Shown: piece by piece, positions 1 to 9,640 of the stretch | How positions within the stretch are numbered: the first letter of the stretch is position 1 | Layout of the letters: each line of letters starts with the position of its first letter | Source of the DNA: Neisseriaceae bacterium | GTDB taxonomy: Bacteria; Pseudomonadota; Gammaproteobacteria; Burkholderiales; Neisseriaceae | Reading direction: 5' to 3' | DNA length: 64,000 nucleotides | Assembly: GCA_017991555.1 (NCBI GenBank) | Contig: JAGOQM010000012.1 | Span: forward strand, 18,838 to 82,837 | Program-made: the position numbers and the translations under genes | Notes under the pieces: generated by a model | The model's input: the letters and a program-made list of their open reading frames with translations, nothing else | Databases searched by the model: none | Told to the model about the DNA's origin: nothing

Positions 1-153
1 CACAGCGAAACCGAAGCGCAATTAGTGGTTTACCGAACCCTCTATGGTCAGTATGATTTGTGGGTGCGCCCACTAGAGATGTTCGCCGAAACCGTCACCT
101 TAGACGGACAAGAACGACCACGCTTTGCCTTGCTCAAAGCCCATAACGATTAA
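1..153 (+). CDS. DUF1653 domain protein (3' end only)
   Basis: The reading frame is open from the first base and stops with TAA at 151-153, so only the last 50 codons are present. The translated end contains HSETEAQLVVYRTLYG followed by LWVRPLEMF and a short tail. This matches the C-terminal half of the DUF1653 family, small proteins of unknown function of roughly 70-80 residues. The start lies outside the window. The msrA gene begins 27 bases downstream on the same strand, so the two could be co-transcribed. The family call rests on remembered motif similarity; nothing here suggests a specific activity. Confidence 0.75.
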   Translation, partial: HSETEAQLVVYRTLYGQYDLWVRPLEMFAETVTLDGQERPRFALLKAHND

Positions 154-180
154 ACACAACAGATGACTCAAGGGAATAAA

Positions 181-708
181 ATGGAACAAGCCACGTTTGC
201 AGCCGGTTGCTTTTGGTGTATTGAAGCGGTTTTTAGCCAACTAAAGGGCGTCCACAGCGCCGTGGCAGGCTACACCGATGGCCACGACCCAAGCCCAAAC
301 TATGAATCTGTGTGCACCGGTGCCACCGGCCACGCAGAAGCCGTACAGATCCGCTACGACCCCAGCGTGATTCAATACCAAGACTTATTAAACATTGTGT
401 TTGCGCTACACGACCCCACCTCACTCAACCGCCAAGGCGGCGACGTGGGCACTCAGTATCGCAGCGCGATGTATTATCATAACGACGAACAAAAAGCCCA
501 AATCGTGGCCACTATGGCCGAACTGGCCCCGCACTACCCCCAGCCCTTAGTCACCGAGGTCAAACCGGCGGTGACGTTTTATCCCGCTGAAGATTACCAT
601 CAAGGCTATTTCTTAAAGAATCCTGAGCGCGGTGGCTATTGCCAAGCGGTGGTGGCGCCTAAGTTTGTGCGCGCGAAGGCCAAGTTTGCCGAGTTTTGGC
701 GTGATTAA
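181..708 (+). CDS. msrA: Peptide methionine sulfoxide reductase MsrA (first copy)
   Basis: MsrA reduces methionine-S-sulfoxide in proteins back to methionine, using a cysteine nucleophile recycled by thioredoxin. The GCFWC motif is at residues 9-13, with the catalytic Cys at 10. A downstream GGYCQ motif near the C-terminus supplies a likely recycling Cys. Length is 175 residues, typical for a single-domain MsrA. An in-frame ATG also exists at 163, but the AAGGGA at 170-175 is well placed only for the ATG at 181, so that start is chosen. A second msrA follows 25 bases later on the same strand, and both share the same motif order, so this is a tandem duplication. No MsrB domain is fused. Confidence 0.95.
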   Translation: MEQATFAAGCFWCIEAVFSQLKGVHSAVAGYTDGHDPSPNYESVCTGATGHAEAVQIRYDPSVIQYQDLLNIVFALHDPTSLNRQGGDVGTQYRSAMYYHNDEQKAQIVATMAELAPHYPQPLVTEVKPAVTFYPAEDYHQGYFLKNPERGGYCQAVVAPKFVRAKAKFAEFWRD

Positions 709-733
709 ACGCCTTTTTTGAAAAGGATACAGC

Positions 734-1270
734 ATGGCACAAGCACTTTTTGCAGCAGGCTGCTTCTGGTGTATTGAAGCGGTTTTTAGCCAATTAAAAG
801 GCGTTGAGGCAGCAATTTCGGGCTACAGCGATGGCGACGTGGTCGACCCAACCTATGAGCAAGTGTGCGCGGGTGAAACCCAACACGCCGAAGTGGTTCA
901 AATCACCTTCGACCCTGAGGTCATCCAATACACCGACCTATTGCACATTTTATTTGCCCTGCACGATCCGACTTCTGTCGATCAACGCCACGGCAGCGAC
1001 ACCCCCAGCAAGCAGTACAGCAGCGCCGTGTATTACACCGATGAGACGCAAAAGGCACAGGCCTTGGCCACCATTGCCGAGCTGGCGCCCCACTACGACC
1101 GCCCCATTGTGACGGCGCTCAAACCTGCGGTGACGTTTTATCCGGCCGAAGAATACCACCAAGGCTATTTCATGAAGAACCCTGAAGCCGGCGGCTACTG
1201 CCAAGCGGTGGTGGCGCCGAAGTTTGTGAAAGCCAAGGCAAAATTTGCCGAGTTTTGGCGCGATGCCTAA
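734..1270 (+). CDS. msrA: Peptide methionine sulfoxide reductase MsrA (second, tandem copy)
   Basis: This is a second complete MsrA of 178 residues with the same GCFWC motif at residues 9-13 and the same C-terminal GGYCQAVVAPK block. It starts behind an AAAAGGA ribosome binding site. It is clearly paralogous to the gene just upstream. The ends are nearly identical, while the middle has diverged: this copy carries a short insertion around DQRHGSDTPSKQ, where the first copy has NRQGGDVG. Both copies keep the catalytic Cys, so both are probably active. A strong hairpin terminator follows at 1287-1310, so the pair probably forms one transcription unit. Confidence 0.95.
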   Translation: MAQALFAAGCFWCIEAVFSQLKGVEAAISGYSDGDVVDPTYEQVCAGETQHAEVVQITFDPEVIQYTDLLHILFALHDPTSVDQRHGSDTPSKQYSSAVYYTDETQKAQALATIAELAPHYDRPIVTALKPAVTFYPAEEYHQGYFMKNPEAGGYCQAVVAPKFVKAKAKFAEFWRDA

Positions 1271-1286
1271 CCATGATACCGCCCGA

Positions 1287-1312
1287 AGAGACCGACCACC
1301 GGTCTCTTTATT
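1287..1312 (+). terminator. Rho-independent terminator after the msrA pair
   Basis: AGAGACC and GGTCTCT form a 7-base-pair stem around a short loop, followed by a T-rich stretch. It separates the msrA pair from nadK. Confidence 0.75.
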
Positions 1313-1424
1313 ATTTGTTCTGCGTCAGCGCCTTCGCAGCCTGGGCGCACTAAAGTAGCCTGATCTTGCCCGATTTGCACATCATCTACTTTGAGACTAT
1401 GAAAAAACCCTTTAGAATAGAGCC

Positions 1425-2312
1425 ATGAATAGCTTATTTAAACACGTCGGTTTGGTGACCCGCCCCGACACGCCCAATATTAAAGAAGACGTCAGCCTGC
1501 TGATCGACTTTTTGTGCGCGCAAGGGATTAAGGTTTACCTAGAAAAAGACCATGACAACGATTTTTTAAACGACTTCATTTCCGACGTGTGCTTAAGCGT
1601 AGACAAAGACACCTTGGGTAAAGTCTGTGACCTGGTTTTGGTCTTGGGCGGCGACGGCACCTTGCTGTCGGTGGCCCGTAAAATTGCGCCCTATAAGGTG
1701 CCCTTAATTGGCATCAACCAAGGCCGCCTCGGTTTCATGACCGACATTCCGCGCGAGCGCATGCTGGAGGTTTTGAAACCGATGTTCCTAGGCGAATTCA
1801 TGCCGGAAGAGCGCATTTTACTGGAAGCCACCATCGAGCGCAGTGGCAAGCCGATTAAAACCTCGCTGGCTTTAAACGACGTGGTGTTTAGCCGCAGCGG
1901 CATGGGCCAAATGGTGGAATTTGAAGTCTTTGTGGACGGCCAGTTTGTGTACACCCAACGCTCCGATGGCCTCATTGTCTCCACCCCAACCGGCTCCACC
2001 GCTTACTCCTTGGCGGCTGGCGGCCCTATTTTACACCCGACATTGCCCGCCATTGCGCTGGTGCCGATTTGCCCCCAGTCGATGAACAATCGGCCCATCG
2101 CCATCCCCGACACCTGTAAGGTTGAGGTATTGCTGACCAAAGGCCTCGACACCCGCATTCACTTTGACGGCCAGTCGCTGTATGACCTAGAAGAATTAGA
2201 CCGCATTTTCATCCAACGCTACCAAAATAGCCTGCGGATTTTGCACCCGCTTGACTACAACTATTACGGCACCTTACGCCAAAAACTCCACTGGGGCGAA
2301 CGCTTAGTTTAG
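1425..2312 (+). CDS. nadK: NAD kinase
   Basis: NAD kinase phosphorylates NAD to NADP using ATP in the cytoplasm. The GGDGT signature is at residues 75-79 (VLGGDGTLLS), followed later by the second conserved block STPTGSTAYSLAAGGP. Length is 295 residues, as expected for the proteobacterial enzyme. The stop codon is 8 bases before the recN start. The nadK-recN order is common in proteobacteria and suggests a shared transcript. No strong ribosome binding site is visible; a weak AGAGCC lies in front of the ATG. The predicted start agrees with the family N-terminus. Confidence 0.96.
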   Translation: MNSLFKHVGLVTRPDTPNIKEDVSLLIDFLCAQGIKVYLEKDHDNDFLNDFISDVCLSVDKDTLGKVCDLVLVLGGDGTLLSVARKIAPYKVPLIGINQGRLGFMTDIPRERMLEVLKPMFLGEFMPEERILLEATIERSGKPIKTSLALNDVVFSRSGMGQMVEFEVFVDGQFVYTQRSDGLIVSTPTGSTAYSLAAGGPILHPTLPAIALVPICPQSMNNRPIAIPDTCKVEVLLTKGLDTRIHFDGQSLYDLEELDRIFIQRYQNSLRILHPLDYNYYGTLRQKLHWGERLV

Positions 2313-2320
2313 GACCATTC

Positions 2321-3982
2321 ATGCTGTTGACGCTTACGCTTTCTGACTTTGTGATTGTGGACAAACTCCACCTTGATTTTGACACTGGCTTCACCGTTTT
2401 AACCGGCGAAACCGGCGCGGGTAAATCCATTACCCTAGACGCGCTGGGCCTGCTCATGGGCGATAAGGCCGACTACAGCCAGGTGCGCCACGGCGCCAAA
2501 GACGCGCAGTTTTCGGCGCTGTTCGACATCAACCAGCTGCCCAACACTCAGGCGTTACTGCTCGAGCAAGGGTTGCTTAAAGAAGGCGACACCGAGCTGG
2601 CCATTCGCCGCATCATCGACGCCAAAGGCCGCAGTCGCAGCTTCATCAACGACCAAACGGTGACGCTGGCCCAGCTTAAAACCGTGGGCGAGCAGCTGAT
2701 CGACATCCACGGCCAAAACGCCCACCATTCGCTCAACAACGAAGCCACCCAGCGGGCGCTGTTAGACGAATACTCGGGCAATCTGGCCTTGGCCAAAGAG
2801 GTGCGCTTGGCCTATCAAAGCTGGCAGCAGCAAAAACAGGCCTTAAACAAGGCCAAAACCCAGTCCGACCTGCTCGAAGTGGAACGTGAGCGACTCTGCT
2901 GGCAAATCAACGAGCTGTCCGAGCTAAACCTAATCACGGGCGAATGGGCCGACCTAAGCCAAAGCCACCACACCCTCGCCCACGCCGCCGACCTAATCGA
3001 AGCGGCAAGCTTTGTAGAACAGCTGGTGAATGAAGACGAGCTAAATTTATTGCGCATGGTGTACCAGTGCCAAAACAAACTCAGTCCATTGGTGCAGGTT
3101 CACCCCAAATTTGAAGAAAGTCTGGCGCTGCTTAACTCTATCGAAGCGGAGCTCAGCGAAGTGGCCCACGCCATGCGCGACGTCAATAGCCAAATCGAAA
3201 TCGACCCGAATGAGCTGGCCAAAAAAGAGGCCCGCATCAACGAGCTGGTCAATATTGCGCGCAAATACCGAGTTGATCCAGAAGCGTTACCAGAAAAATA
3301 CCAGCAGCTGCAAGATGAGCTGGCCGTCCTAGAGGCCGCCAACGACTTGGACAGCTTAGAAAAGCAGGTAGAGCTAGCCTATGAGGCCTACCACACCATC
3401 GCGCAAAAACTGAGTAAAAAGCGCAACGAAGCCGCACAAAAGCTGGCCGACGAAACCACGGCCCACATGCAAGATTTGGCCATGGCTGGCGCCCAGTTTG
3501 CCATTTCACTGCATCCGCTAGACGACCCCCAGGCCTATGGCCTTGAATCGGTTGAGTATCAAGTGGCCATGAATAAGGGCGCGCCTTTACGCGCCTTACA
3601 CAAAGCCGCTTCAGGCGGCGAACTGTCGCGCATCAGCCTCGCGCTACAGGTCGTGACCAGTCAGTACACCAAAGTGCCGACGCTGATTTTTGACGAAGTC
3701 GACACCGGCATCGGCGGGCGCGTGGCGCAAATCGTGGGCAAAGCCTTGAAGGCCCTAGGCCAGCACTATCAGGTTTTGGCCATTACCCACCTACCACAGG
3801 TGGCCGCCTGTGGCGACCAACACTGGCAGGTGGCCAAGCACGAAACCAAGGAGCACACCGTCAGCCAAATCCACGTTTTAAACCATGATCAACGGGTACA
3901 TGAAGTCGCCCGCATGCTCGGCGGCGAAGTGGTGACGGACACCACTTTGCAACATGCCAAAGAATTACTATCGGCACCATAG
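2321..3982 (+). CDS. recN: DNA repair protein RecN
   Basis: RecN is an SMC-like ATPase that acts early in double-strand break repair and holds DNA ends together. The Walker A motif GETGAGKS is at residues 29-36. The ABC signature ASGGELSRISLAL lies around residue 430 and the Walker B block LIFDEVDTGIGG around residue 455, with a long helical coiled-coil segment between. Length is 553 residues, the usual size for RecN. It follows nadK by 8 bases, and a strong terminator lies downstream at 4001-4034. Nothing suggests truncation. Confidence 0.97.
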   Translation: MLLTLTLSDFVIVDKLHLDFDTGFTVLTGETGAGKSITLDALGLLMGDKADYSQVRHGAKDAQFSALFDINQLPNTQALLLEQGLLKEGDTELAIRRIIDAKGRSRSFINDQTVTLAQLKTVGEQLIDIHGQNAHHSLNNEATQRALLDEYSGNLALAKEVRLAYQSWQQQKQALNKAKTQSDLLEVERERLCWQINELSELNLITGEWADLSQSHHTLAHAADLIEAASFVEQLVNEDELNLLRMVYQCQNKLSPLVQVHPKFEESLALLNSIEAELSEVAHAMRDVNSQIEIDPNELAKKEARINELVNIARKYRVDPEALPEKYQQLQDELAVLEAANDLDSLEKQVELAYEAYHTIAQKLSKKRNEAAQKLADETTAHMQDLAMAGAQFAISLHPLDDPQAYGLESVEYQVAMNKGAPLRALHKAASGGELSRISLALQVVTSQYTKVPTLIFDEVDTGIGGRVAQIVGKALKALGQHYQVLAITHLPQVAACGDQHWQVAKHETKEHTVSQIHVLNHDQRVHEVARMLGGEVVTDTTLQHAKELLSAP

Positions 3983-4000
3983 CCTCACGCAACCAAACGC

Positions 4001-4034
4001 AACGCCAGCCCTTATTAGAGGCTGGCGTTTTTAT
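4001..4034 (+). terminator. Rho-independent terminator of nadK-recN
   Basis: AACGCCAGCC pairs with GGCTGGCGTT around a 9-base loop and is followed by TTTTA. It ends the nadK-recN unit 18 bases after the recN stop. Confidence 0.88.
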
Positions 4035-4222
4035 TGGCCCTCATTGACCTACGGCAACATTGCCCTTAATCATAAACAAAAATACACAATAGAATCAATA
4101 GTTAGCCATATTTACACGCCCTCATAACAATCATATCCTAGGCAATAGGAAATTCTGCGCCACCCGCGACTGAATCCACGGCGACCCAAGCGGCCACCTT
4201 AACCTTATCATGGAGTCAACAC

Positions 4223-5377
4223 ATGAGTTCCTCTTGCCTAGAACACACCCAGCCAGCCCAAAATCGATGGTACAGCATGGCCCAAACCCTATTACAGCAG
4301 GCCGGTATCACCATTAATGGCCGCCAGCCTTACGACCTACAGGTACACCACCCCGACCTCTTTGAACGCATTTTCAAAGAAGGTTCTTTAGGACTAGGGG
4401 AAAGCTATATGGACGGTTGGTGGCGGTGCGAGCGCCTCGACCAGTTTTTTGAACGCGTGCTGCGTAGCGGCCTAGAGGCAAAGCTGCACCTGCCTTGGCA
4501 AGACGGTCTGCGCCTGATGACAGCACGGATTTTCAATCGACAGTCGCGCCGCCGTGCGTGGCAGGTGGGACAACAGCATTACGACTTGGGCAATGATTTG
4601 TTCACCCAAATACTCGACCCACACATGCAATACTCCTGCGGCTATTGGCCCGAAGCCGCCACTTTAGCCGAGGCGCAGGCGCACAAGCTGCGGCTCATTT
4701 GTGAAAAATTACGCCTGGCGCCGGGGCAAACCTTGCTCGACATTGGCTGCGGCTGGGGTGGCCTAGCCGCCTATGCCGCTCGCCACTATGGCGTGCGCGT
4801 GGTCGGTCTCACCATTTCGGCAGAACAGCAACGCCTGGCTCAGGCCCACTGTGCAGGCTTAGACGTCGACATCCGCCTAGAAGACTATCGCAGCCCCAAG
4901 CAACGGTTCGACCGGGTGGTGTCGGTGGGCATGTTTGAACACGTCGGCCCCAAAAACCACCGCACCTATTTTAACAGCGTGCGCCAGAACCTAAAGGATG
5001 ATGGCCTGTTTTTACTGCACACCATCGGCAGTAACCGCACCAGTCACCGGGTCGATCCTTGGGTTGAAAAATACATTTTCCCCAACGGCAACCTGCCCTC
5101 CATCACCCAGATTAGCCAAACCTCAGAGGCGCTCTTGGTCATGGAAGACTGGCATAACTTTGGGGCCGACTATGACCGCACCCTAATGGCCTGGCTACAG
5201 CGCTTTAGCGCCGCGTGGCCTAGCCTGGCCGAACACTATGGCGAACGCTTTGAACGCATGTTCAGCTATTATCTTCAGGCCTGTGCCGGCGCTTTTCGCG
5301 CCCGCGACCTACAGCTGTGGCAGGTGTTGTTTAGTCCTCACGGCGTCAACGGCGGCCTGCGCGTGGCTCGTTCCTAA
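4223..5377 (+). CDS. cfa: Cyclopropane-fatty-acyl-phospholipid synthase
   Basis: This enzyme uses S-adenosylmethionine to add a methylene bridge to unsaturated acyl chains of membrane phospholipids, typically in stationary phase or acid stress. The SAM-binding motif LLDIGCGWGGLAAYAA is near residue 172. Earlier family features include LGESYMDGWW, near residue 55, and HYDLGNDLF with QYSCGYW near residues 113-140. Length is 384 residues, matching the E. coli enzyme of about 382. It is transcribed alone: the recN terminator lies upstream, and the next gene is convergent and begins 13 bases beyond its stop. The upstream region 4035-4222 is AT-rich, but no specific promoter was assigned. Confidence 0.95.
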   Translation: MSSSCLEHTQPAQNRWYSMAQTLLQQAGITINGRQPYDLQVHHPDLFERIFKEGSLGLGESYMDGWWRCERLDQFFERVLRSGLEAKLHLPWQDGLRLMTARIFNRQSRRRAWQVGQQHYDLGNDLFTQILDPHMQYSCGYWPEAATLAEAQAHKLRLICEKLRLAPGQTLLDIGCGWGGLAAYAARHYGVRVVGLTISAEQQRLAQAHCAGLDVDIRLEDYRSPKQRFDRVVSVGMFEHVGPKNHRTYFNSVRQNLKDDGLFLLHTIGSNRTSHRVDPWVEKYIFPNGNLPSITQISQTSEALLVMEDWHNFGADYDRTLMAWLQRFSAAWPSLAEHYGERFERMFSYYLQACAGAFRARDLQLWQVLFSPHGVNGGLRVARS

Positions 5378-5390
5378 CACAACCGGTGGC

Positions 5391-5747
5391 TTAAGCCTTG
5401 ATCTCATAGCCTTGCAACAATAAAGACGGCGTCTTGGGCGACAGGTTTAAGTCATACACCGGGTGGCTGAGGTGGCCAAAACCAGTGGCCCACGGCAGCT
5501 CATCCGGCCGCACCACGCTTTTACAGCCAAACAGCCGAGCCTTATATTGAAACACCAGCACATGCTCGCCCACGCCGGTGGCCAAAAATGGCTCATCGGT
5601 GCCCACGGCGCCACCGATATAGTCCGACCGCAACACCTGGCAGTCAAACAACGTATCCCCCAGCGGCGTGCGGCTTAACTGTGCCAGCTGCGCCTCCGTC
5701 ATCGTGACGTAATGATTGCCTTGCCCATCTTGCTGTACCTCAAACAT
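5391..5747 (-). CDS. Conserved-looking hypothetical protein, 118 residues
   Basis: I do not recognise this protein. It has 118 residues, starts behind a very good AGGAGG site at about 5753-5758, and uses codons like its neighbours, so it is probably a real gene. It has no signal peptide, no membrane segment and no obvious motif. The middle carries DYIGGAVGTDEPFLATG and the end DLNLSPKTPSLLLQGYEIKA. It is convergent with cfa and ends 13 bases from the cfa stop. A cytoplasmic soluble protein is the most that can be inferred. Confidence 0.65.
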   Translation of the reverse strand: MFEVQQDGQGNHYVTMTEAQLAQLSRTPLGDTLFDCQVLRSDYIGGAVGTDEPFLATGVGEHVLVFQYKARLFGCKSVVRPDELPWATGFGHLSHPVYDLNLSPKTPSLLLQGYEIKA

Positions 5748-6203
5748 AGCGCCTCCTAAAATCGAATGAATTCAAACCAATAGCCACCGTCTTTTACTAT
5801 TTCGTATCTTAGCTTGATTGATCAGAAAATCCAACCAAACCGGATCAATTGGTGGCGTGCCTGATGGCGCGTCAACGGTGGTTTTTCTGTGGCCTGCATC
5901 CTGAGTTTTGAGTCAGCAAACGCCGGCACCACAGGCCTACAGCCCAGCGTAGGCTGGGCCTAAGCCATACGACTGTGGCCTAGACAGGTCTGGTACTCGG
6001 GGATTGTGGTCGGCCGCTACGGCCGTAGACAGGCACCACTTTGCCGCCGATGACGGCTTGCTTATACATGCTGGAGGCCCTTAAGGCCGGTGGATAGGCG
6101 ACGCTTTAGCCACCTTACGCAGAATGATTGTTTTGGATGAGGTGATGAAACAGCTTTTTGCTAAAACCACCCTCTTCTCTCGATCACGCCGACCAACGCG
6201 CAT
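5748..6203. other. 456-base region without a recognisable gene
   Basis: No convincing gene was found on either strand. The stretch holds several short inverted repeats, for example CGGCCGCTACGGCCG around 6010-6025, CAGCCCAGCGTAGGCTGGGC near 5940-5960, and GGCCCTTAAGGCC near 6077-6089. This may be decayed sequence or structured intergenic DNA. It ends at the gyrA terminator. Confidence 0.5.
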
Positions 6204-6234
6204 AAAAAAATAGACCCATTAAGGGTCTATTTTG
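6204..6234 (-). terminator. Rho-independent terminator of gyrA
   Basis: On the minus strand, AATAGACCC and GGGTCTATT form a 9-base-pair stem followed by a run of T. It lies 26 bases after the gyrA stop. Confidence 0.88.
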
Positions 6235-6259
6235 TTTGGCACTGACGGTGTGCTTTGGC

Positions 6260-8911
6260 TTACGCCTCGGCATCGCCTTCGGTATTGTCGGCTGCTGGTT
6301 CAGCAGCAGCGTCCTCAGGCGCGTCCACGCCGTCTAATTCAACGTCGTCCAACTCGTCCTCTTCGGTTTCCGCCACCTTGGTTAAGCTTACCAGGTGTTC
6401 GTTTTCGTCAAGGTTAATCAGCTTCACGCCTAGGGCGGCACGGCCGGTTTCGCGGACCTGATCGACCTTGGTGCGAATCAACACGCCGCCGGAGGTAATC
6501 AACATCAGGTCGTCGGAGTCTTCTACCAGAGTGGCCGCCACCAGCTGACCGTTACGGTCGCCAGTGTCGATCGCGATCACCCCTTGGGTACCACGATTGG
6601 CCTTGCGGTAATCGTCGACCGGGGTGCGTTTGCCGTAGCCGTTTTCGGTGGCGGTCAAGACTTGAGCGCCGGTTTCATCGGCAGGATCGCTCACCAACAG
6701 GCTGATCACGCGGTTGTCGGGATCGGTTAGGTTCATGCCGCGCACACCGCGGGCGGTACGGCCCATCGGACGCACGTCGTTTTCGTCAAAACGTACGGCT
6801 TTACCGGCGCTAGAGAACATCATTACATCGTGCTGGCCGCTGGTTTTGGCCACGCCAATCAGGCTGTCGCCCTCATCCAAGGCCAGGGCAATAATGCCGG
6901 CGGTACGTGGACGAGAGAAGTCGATGAGCGGGGTTTTCTTCACGGTGCCCAAAGCGGTGGCCATAAAGACAAACTCGTTTTCGGTAAAGGCTTTCACCGG
7001 CAAGATGGCGCTGATCTTTTCGCCGTCTTGTAGGTCCAAGACGTTGTTCACTGGACGACCACGGCTGTTACGGCCGCCTTGTGGCAGCTTGTACACTTTA
7101 ATCCAGTGACACTTACCTAAAGAGGTAAAGCACAGGAGGTAATCATGGGTATTGGCCACAAACAGCGTTTCAATGAAGTCTTCTTCTTTGGTTGCTGCCG
7201 CCTGCTTGCCACGACCGCCACGACGCTGAGACTGATAGTCATCGGTTGGCTGGGCTTTGATGTAGCCGGTATGGGTCAGCGTCACCACCATCTCTTGTGG
7301 TGGAATCAAATCTTCGTCGGCGATGTCGCCACCAAACGGGTTAATTTCCGAACGACGTTCGTCACCAAACTGGGTTTGGATCGCCACCAATTCGTCATTG
7401 ATGATTTGGTTCACGCGCTCTGGTTTGGCCAAAATATCCAACAGGTCCATGATGATGTCCATGATGTCTTTGTATTCGGCCACAATCTTGTCTTGCTCTA
7501 AACCCGTCAAGCGTTGCAAACGCAGGTCTAGAATTGCCTGAGCCTGTACTTCACTCAAGTGATAGCCGTCGTCTTTAAGGCCAAACTCGGGGCCCACGCT
7601 TTCAGGACGCGCCATGGTTAGGTCAACGCGGCTAAGCATGTCTTCCACCAGGCCTGAGCGCCAGGCTTTGGCCAATAGGCCGGCCTTCGCTTCTGGCGGG
7701 GTGGCGCTGGCTTTAATCAAGGCAATGATTTCGTCCACGTTGGACAATGCCACCGCCAAACCTTCCAATACGTGGCCACGGTCACGCGCTTTGCGTAGTT
7801 CAAACAGGGTACGACGCGTCACCACTTCGCGACGGTGGCGCAAGAATTCATGCAAGATTTGCTTGAGGTTCAACAAGCGTGGCTGACCGTCAACCAGCGC
7901 CACCATGTTGATGCCAAAGCTGTCTTGCAGCTGGGTCATTTTGTACAGCTGATTGAGCACCACTTCGGCGTTTTCGCCACGCTTAAGCTCAATGTAAATG
8001 CGCATCCCTGATTTATCAGATTCGTCACGCAGATCAGAAATGCCTTCGATCAGTTTTTCCTTCACCAGCGAGCTGATTTTTTCCAGCAGCTTGGCTTTGT
8101 TCACCTGATAGGGAATTTCATCCACGATGATGGCTTCTTTGTCACCCTTGCCCACCGGTTCGATGTGGGTTTTGGCACGCATCAGCACGCGGCCACGGCC
8201 GGTGCGGTAGCCTTCACGCACGCCAGAGAGGCCGTAAATGGTGGCGCCGGTGGGGAAGTCTGGCGCCGGAATGTGCTCGATTAAGTCATCCACGCTCAGT
8301 TCTGGATCGGCCAATAGGGCCAAACAGGCATTGATGGTTTCTTTAATGTTGTGCGGGGGAATGTTGGTGGCCATGCCCACGGCAATGCCGGAGCTGCCGT
8401 TCACCAACAGGCCGGGCACTTTGGCCGGTAGGATTAAGGGTTCGTATTCAGAACCATCATAGTTAGGGCCAAAATCAACGGTTTCTTTGTCGATGTCGGC
8501 CAATAATTCGTGCGCAATCCGAGACATTCTGATCTCGGTGTAACGCATGGCGGCGGCACTGTCGCCGTCGACAGAACCGAAGTTACCTTGACCATCCACC
8601 AGCATGTAGCGCATGGAGAAATCTTGAGCCATCCGTACAATGGTGTCATACACCGCAGAGTCGCCGTGAGGATGGTATTTACCAATCACATCGCCCACAA
8701 TACGGGCCGATTTTTTGTACGCGCGATTCCAATCATTATTGAGTTTATGCATCGCAAAAAGCACGCGTCGGTGTACGGGTTTCAAACCATCACGCACATC
8801 GGGCAACGCACGCCCCACAATCACACTCATAGCATAATCCAGATAGGAGCGACGCATTTCCTCCTCTAGACTAATGGCAATGGTTTCTTTGGCAAAAACT
8901 TGATCAGTCAT
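6260..8911 (-). CDS. gyrA: DNA gyrase subunit A
   Basis: GyrA is the breakage-reunion subunit of DNA gyrase, which introduces negative supercoils with GyrB. I take the ATG at 8909-8911, giving [20 protein letters not shown] and 883 residues. The longer frame back to 8968 adds 19 residues unlike any GyrA. The catalytic tyrosine is Tyr124 in AMRYTE. The quinolone-resistance region reads [11 protein letters not shown], with Ser85 and Asp89 (E. coli Ser83 and Asp87), so the common resistance changes are absent. The GyrA-box QRRGGRGK is present in the C-terminal domain, and the protein ends in a long acidic tail. It is a single-gene unit with its own terminator. Confidence 0.97.
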   Translation of the reverse strand: MTDQVFAKETIAISLEEEMRRSYLDYAMSVIVGRALPDVRDGLKPVHRRVLFAMHKLNNDWNRAYKKSARIVGDVIGKYHPHGDSAVYDTIVRMAQDFSMRYMLVDGQGNFGSVDGDSAAAMRYTEIRMSRIAHELLADIDKETVDFGPNYDGSEYEPLILPAKVPGLLVNGSSGIAVGMATNIPPHNIKETINACLALLADPELSVDDLIEHIPAPDFPTGATIYGLSGVREGYRTGRGRVLMRAKTHIEPVGKGDKEAIIVDEIPYQVNKAKLLEKISSLVKEKLIEGISDLRDESDKSGMRIYIELKRGENAEVVLNQLYKMTQLQDSFGINMVALVDGQPRLLNLKQILHEFLRHRREVVTRRTLFELRKARDRGHVLEGLAVALSNVDEIIALIKASATPPEAKAGLLAKAWRSGLVEDMLSRVDLTMARPESVGPEFGLKDDGYHLSEVQAQAILDLRLQRLTGLEQDKIVAEYKDIMDIIMDLLDILAKPERVNQIINDELVAIQTQFGDERRSEINPFGGDIADEDLIPPQEMVVTLTHTGYIKAQPTDDYQSQRRGGRGKQAAATKEEDFIETLFVANTHDYLLCFTSLGKCHWIKVYKLPQGGRNSRGRPVNNVLDLQDGEKISAILPVKAFTENEFVFMATALGTVKKTPLIDFSRPRTAGIIALALDEGDSLIGVAKTSGQHDVMMFSSAGKAVRFDENDVRPMGRTARGVRGMNLTDPDNRVISLLVSDPADETGAQVLTATENGYGKRTPVDDYRKANRGTQGVIAIDTGDRNGQLVAATLVEDSDDLMLITSGGVLIRTKVDQVRETGRAALGVKLINLDENEHLVSLTKVAETEEDELDDVELDGVDAPEDAAAEPAADNTEGDAEA

Positions 8912-9151
8912 AGCATATTTTTCTTGATAAGATAGTGAGAAATTATAGCATAAACAGGGTTGTTTCACATCATGTACGCGGTTTATATGGCCTATTTTTT
9001 AGGTTTAATCGGGTCACGCGCCACTGGACCCAAATTTTGACTGAATTTTTTAGCCAGAAGGCGGTCACAATAAATAATCCATCGCCGTAAGCTGTTATGA
9101 TTAAACCACAGCAGCTTAGAATATCTTCATGTTTAACGAAAGGAACGCACG

Positions 9152-9640
9152 ATGATAAAATTCATGATCCCGTTACTGGGCAGCCTGTTTGTTTTGGCGG
9201 CCTGCTCGCAAGAACCCGCCGCCACCGATGCCGCCCCAAGCGAAACCTTGACCCAAGCGTCGCCTGAAGCCGCCGACGCCACTGCCGTTGACAGCGAACA
9301 CAATGCCCAAAACGCATTAGACTGGGCCGGCACCTATGAAGGCACGCTGCCCTGCGCTGACTGTGAAGGCATCAAAACCACCTTGGTGCTAAACGCCGAT
9401 GGCAGCTATGAGCGCACCAGCGAATACTTAAAAGACGTACAGCCTGGTGAAGAAAACACCTTCACCGACAAAGGCCAATTTACCTGGAACGAAGCTGGCA
9501 ACATCGTCATCCTCGACGAGGCCAGCGACCGCACCCAATATTTTGTGGCCGAAAACCGTCTCGAAATGCGTGACCAAGAAGGCACCGCCATCACCGGCGC
9601 TCTGGCAGACCAATACATTTTGCAAAAGGTCCCTGAGTAA
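9152..9640 (+). CDS. NlpE-like copper-resistance/envelope-stress lipoprotein
   Basis: The protein has 162 residues with a lipoprotein signal ending in VLAAC, so Cys18 is the predicted lipidated residue. The mature domain contains WAGTYEGTLPCADCEGIKTT with a CxxC pair, followed by a small beta-barrel-like region (YERTSEYL, GQFTWNEAGN). This is the pattern of the NlpE N-terminal domain, an outer-membrane lipoprotein linked to copper resistance and surface-stress signalling in E. coli. Only the N-terminal domain type is present; the OB-fold C-terminal domain of E. coli NlpE is absent. Its stop overlaps the start of the next lipoprotein gene by one base (TAATG), so the two are translationally coupled. 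Confidence 0.82.
   Translation: MIKFMIPLLGSLFVLAACSQEPAATDAAPSETLTQASPEAADATAVDSEHNAQNALDWAGTYEGTLPCADCEGIKTTLVLNADGSYERTSEYLKDVQPGEENTFTDKGQFTWNEAGNIVILDEASDRTQYFVAENRLEMRDQEGTAITGALADQYILQKVPE

Noticed and set aside
5930..6090. Similarity of GTAGGCTGGGC stretches near 5950 and 37106 as a second repeat family
   Set aside because: Only about 11 bases are shared and the flanks differ, so chance or general GC-rich hairpins explain it.
8639..8667. Quinolone-resistance mutation in gyrA
   Set aside because: Ser85 and Asp89 are the susceptible-type residues, so no resistance is predicted from this gene.
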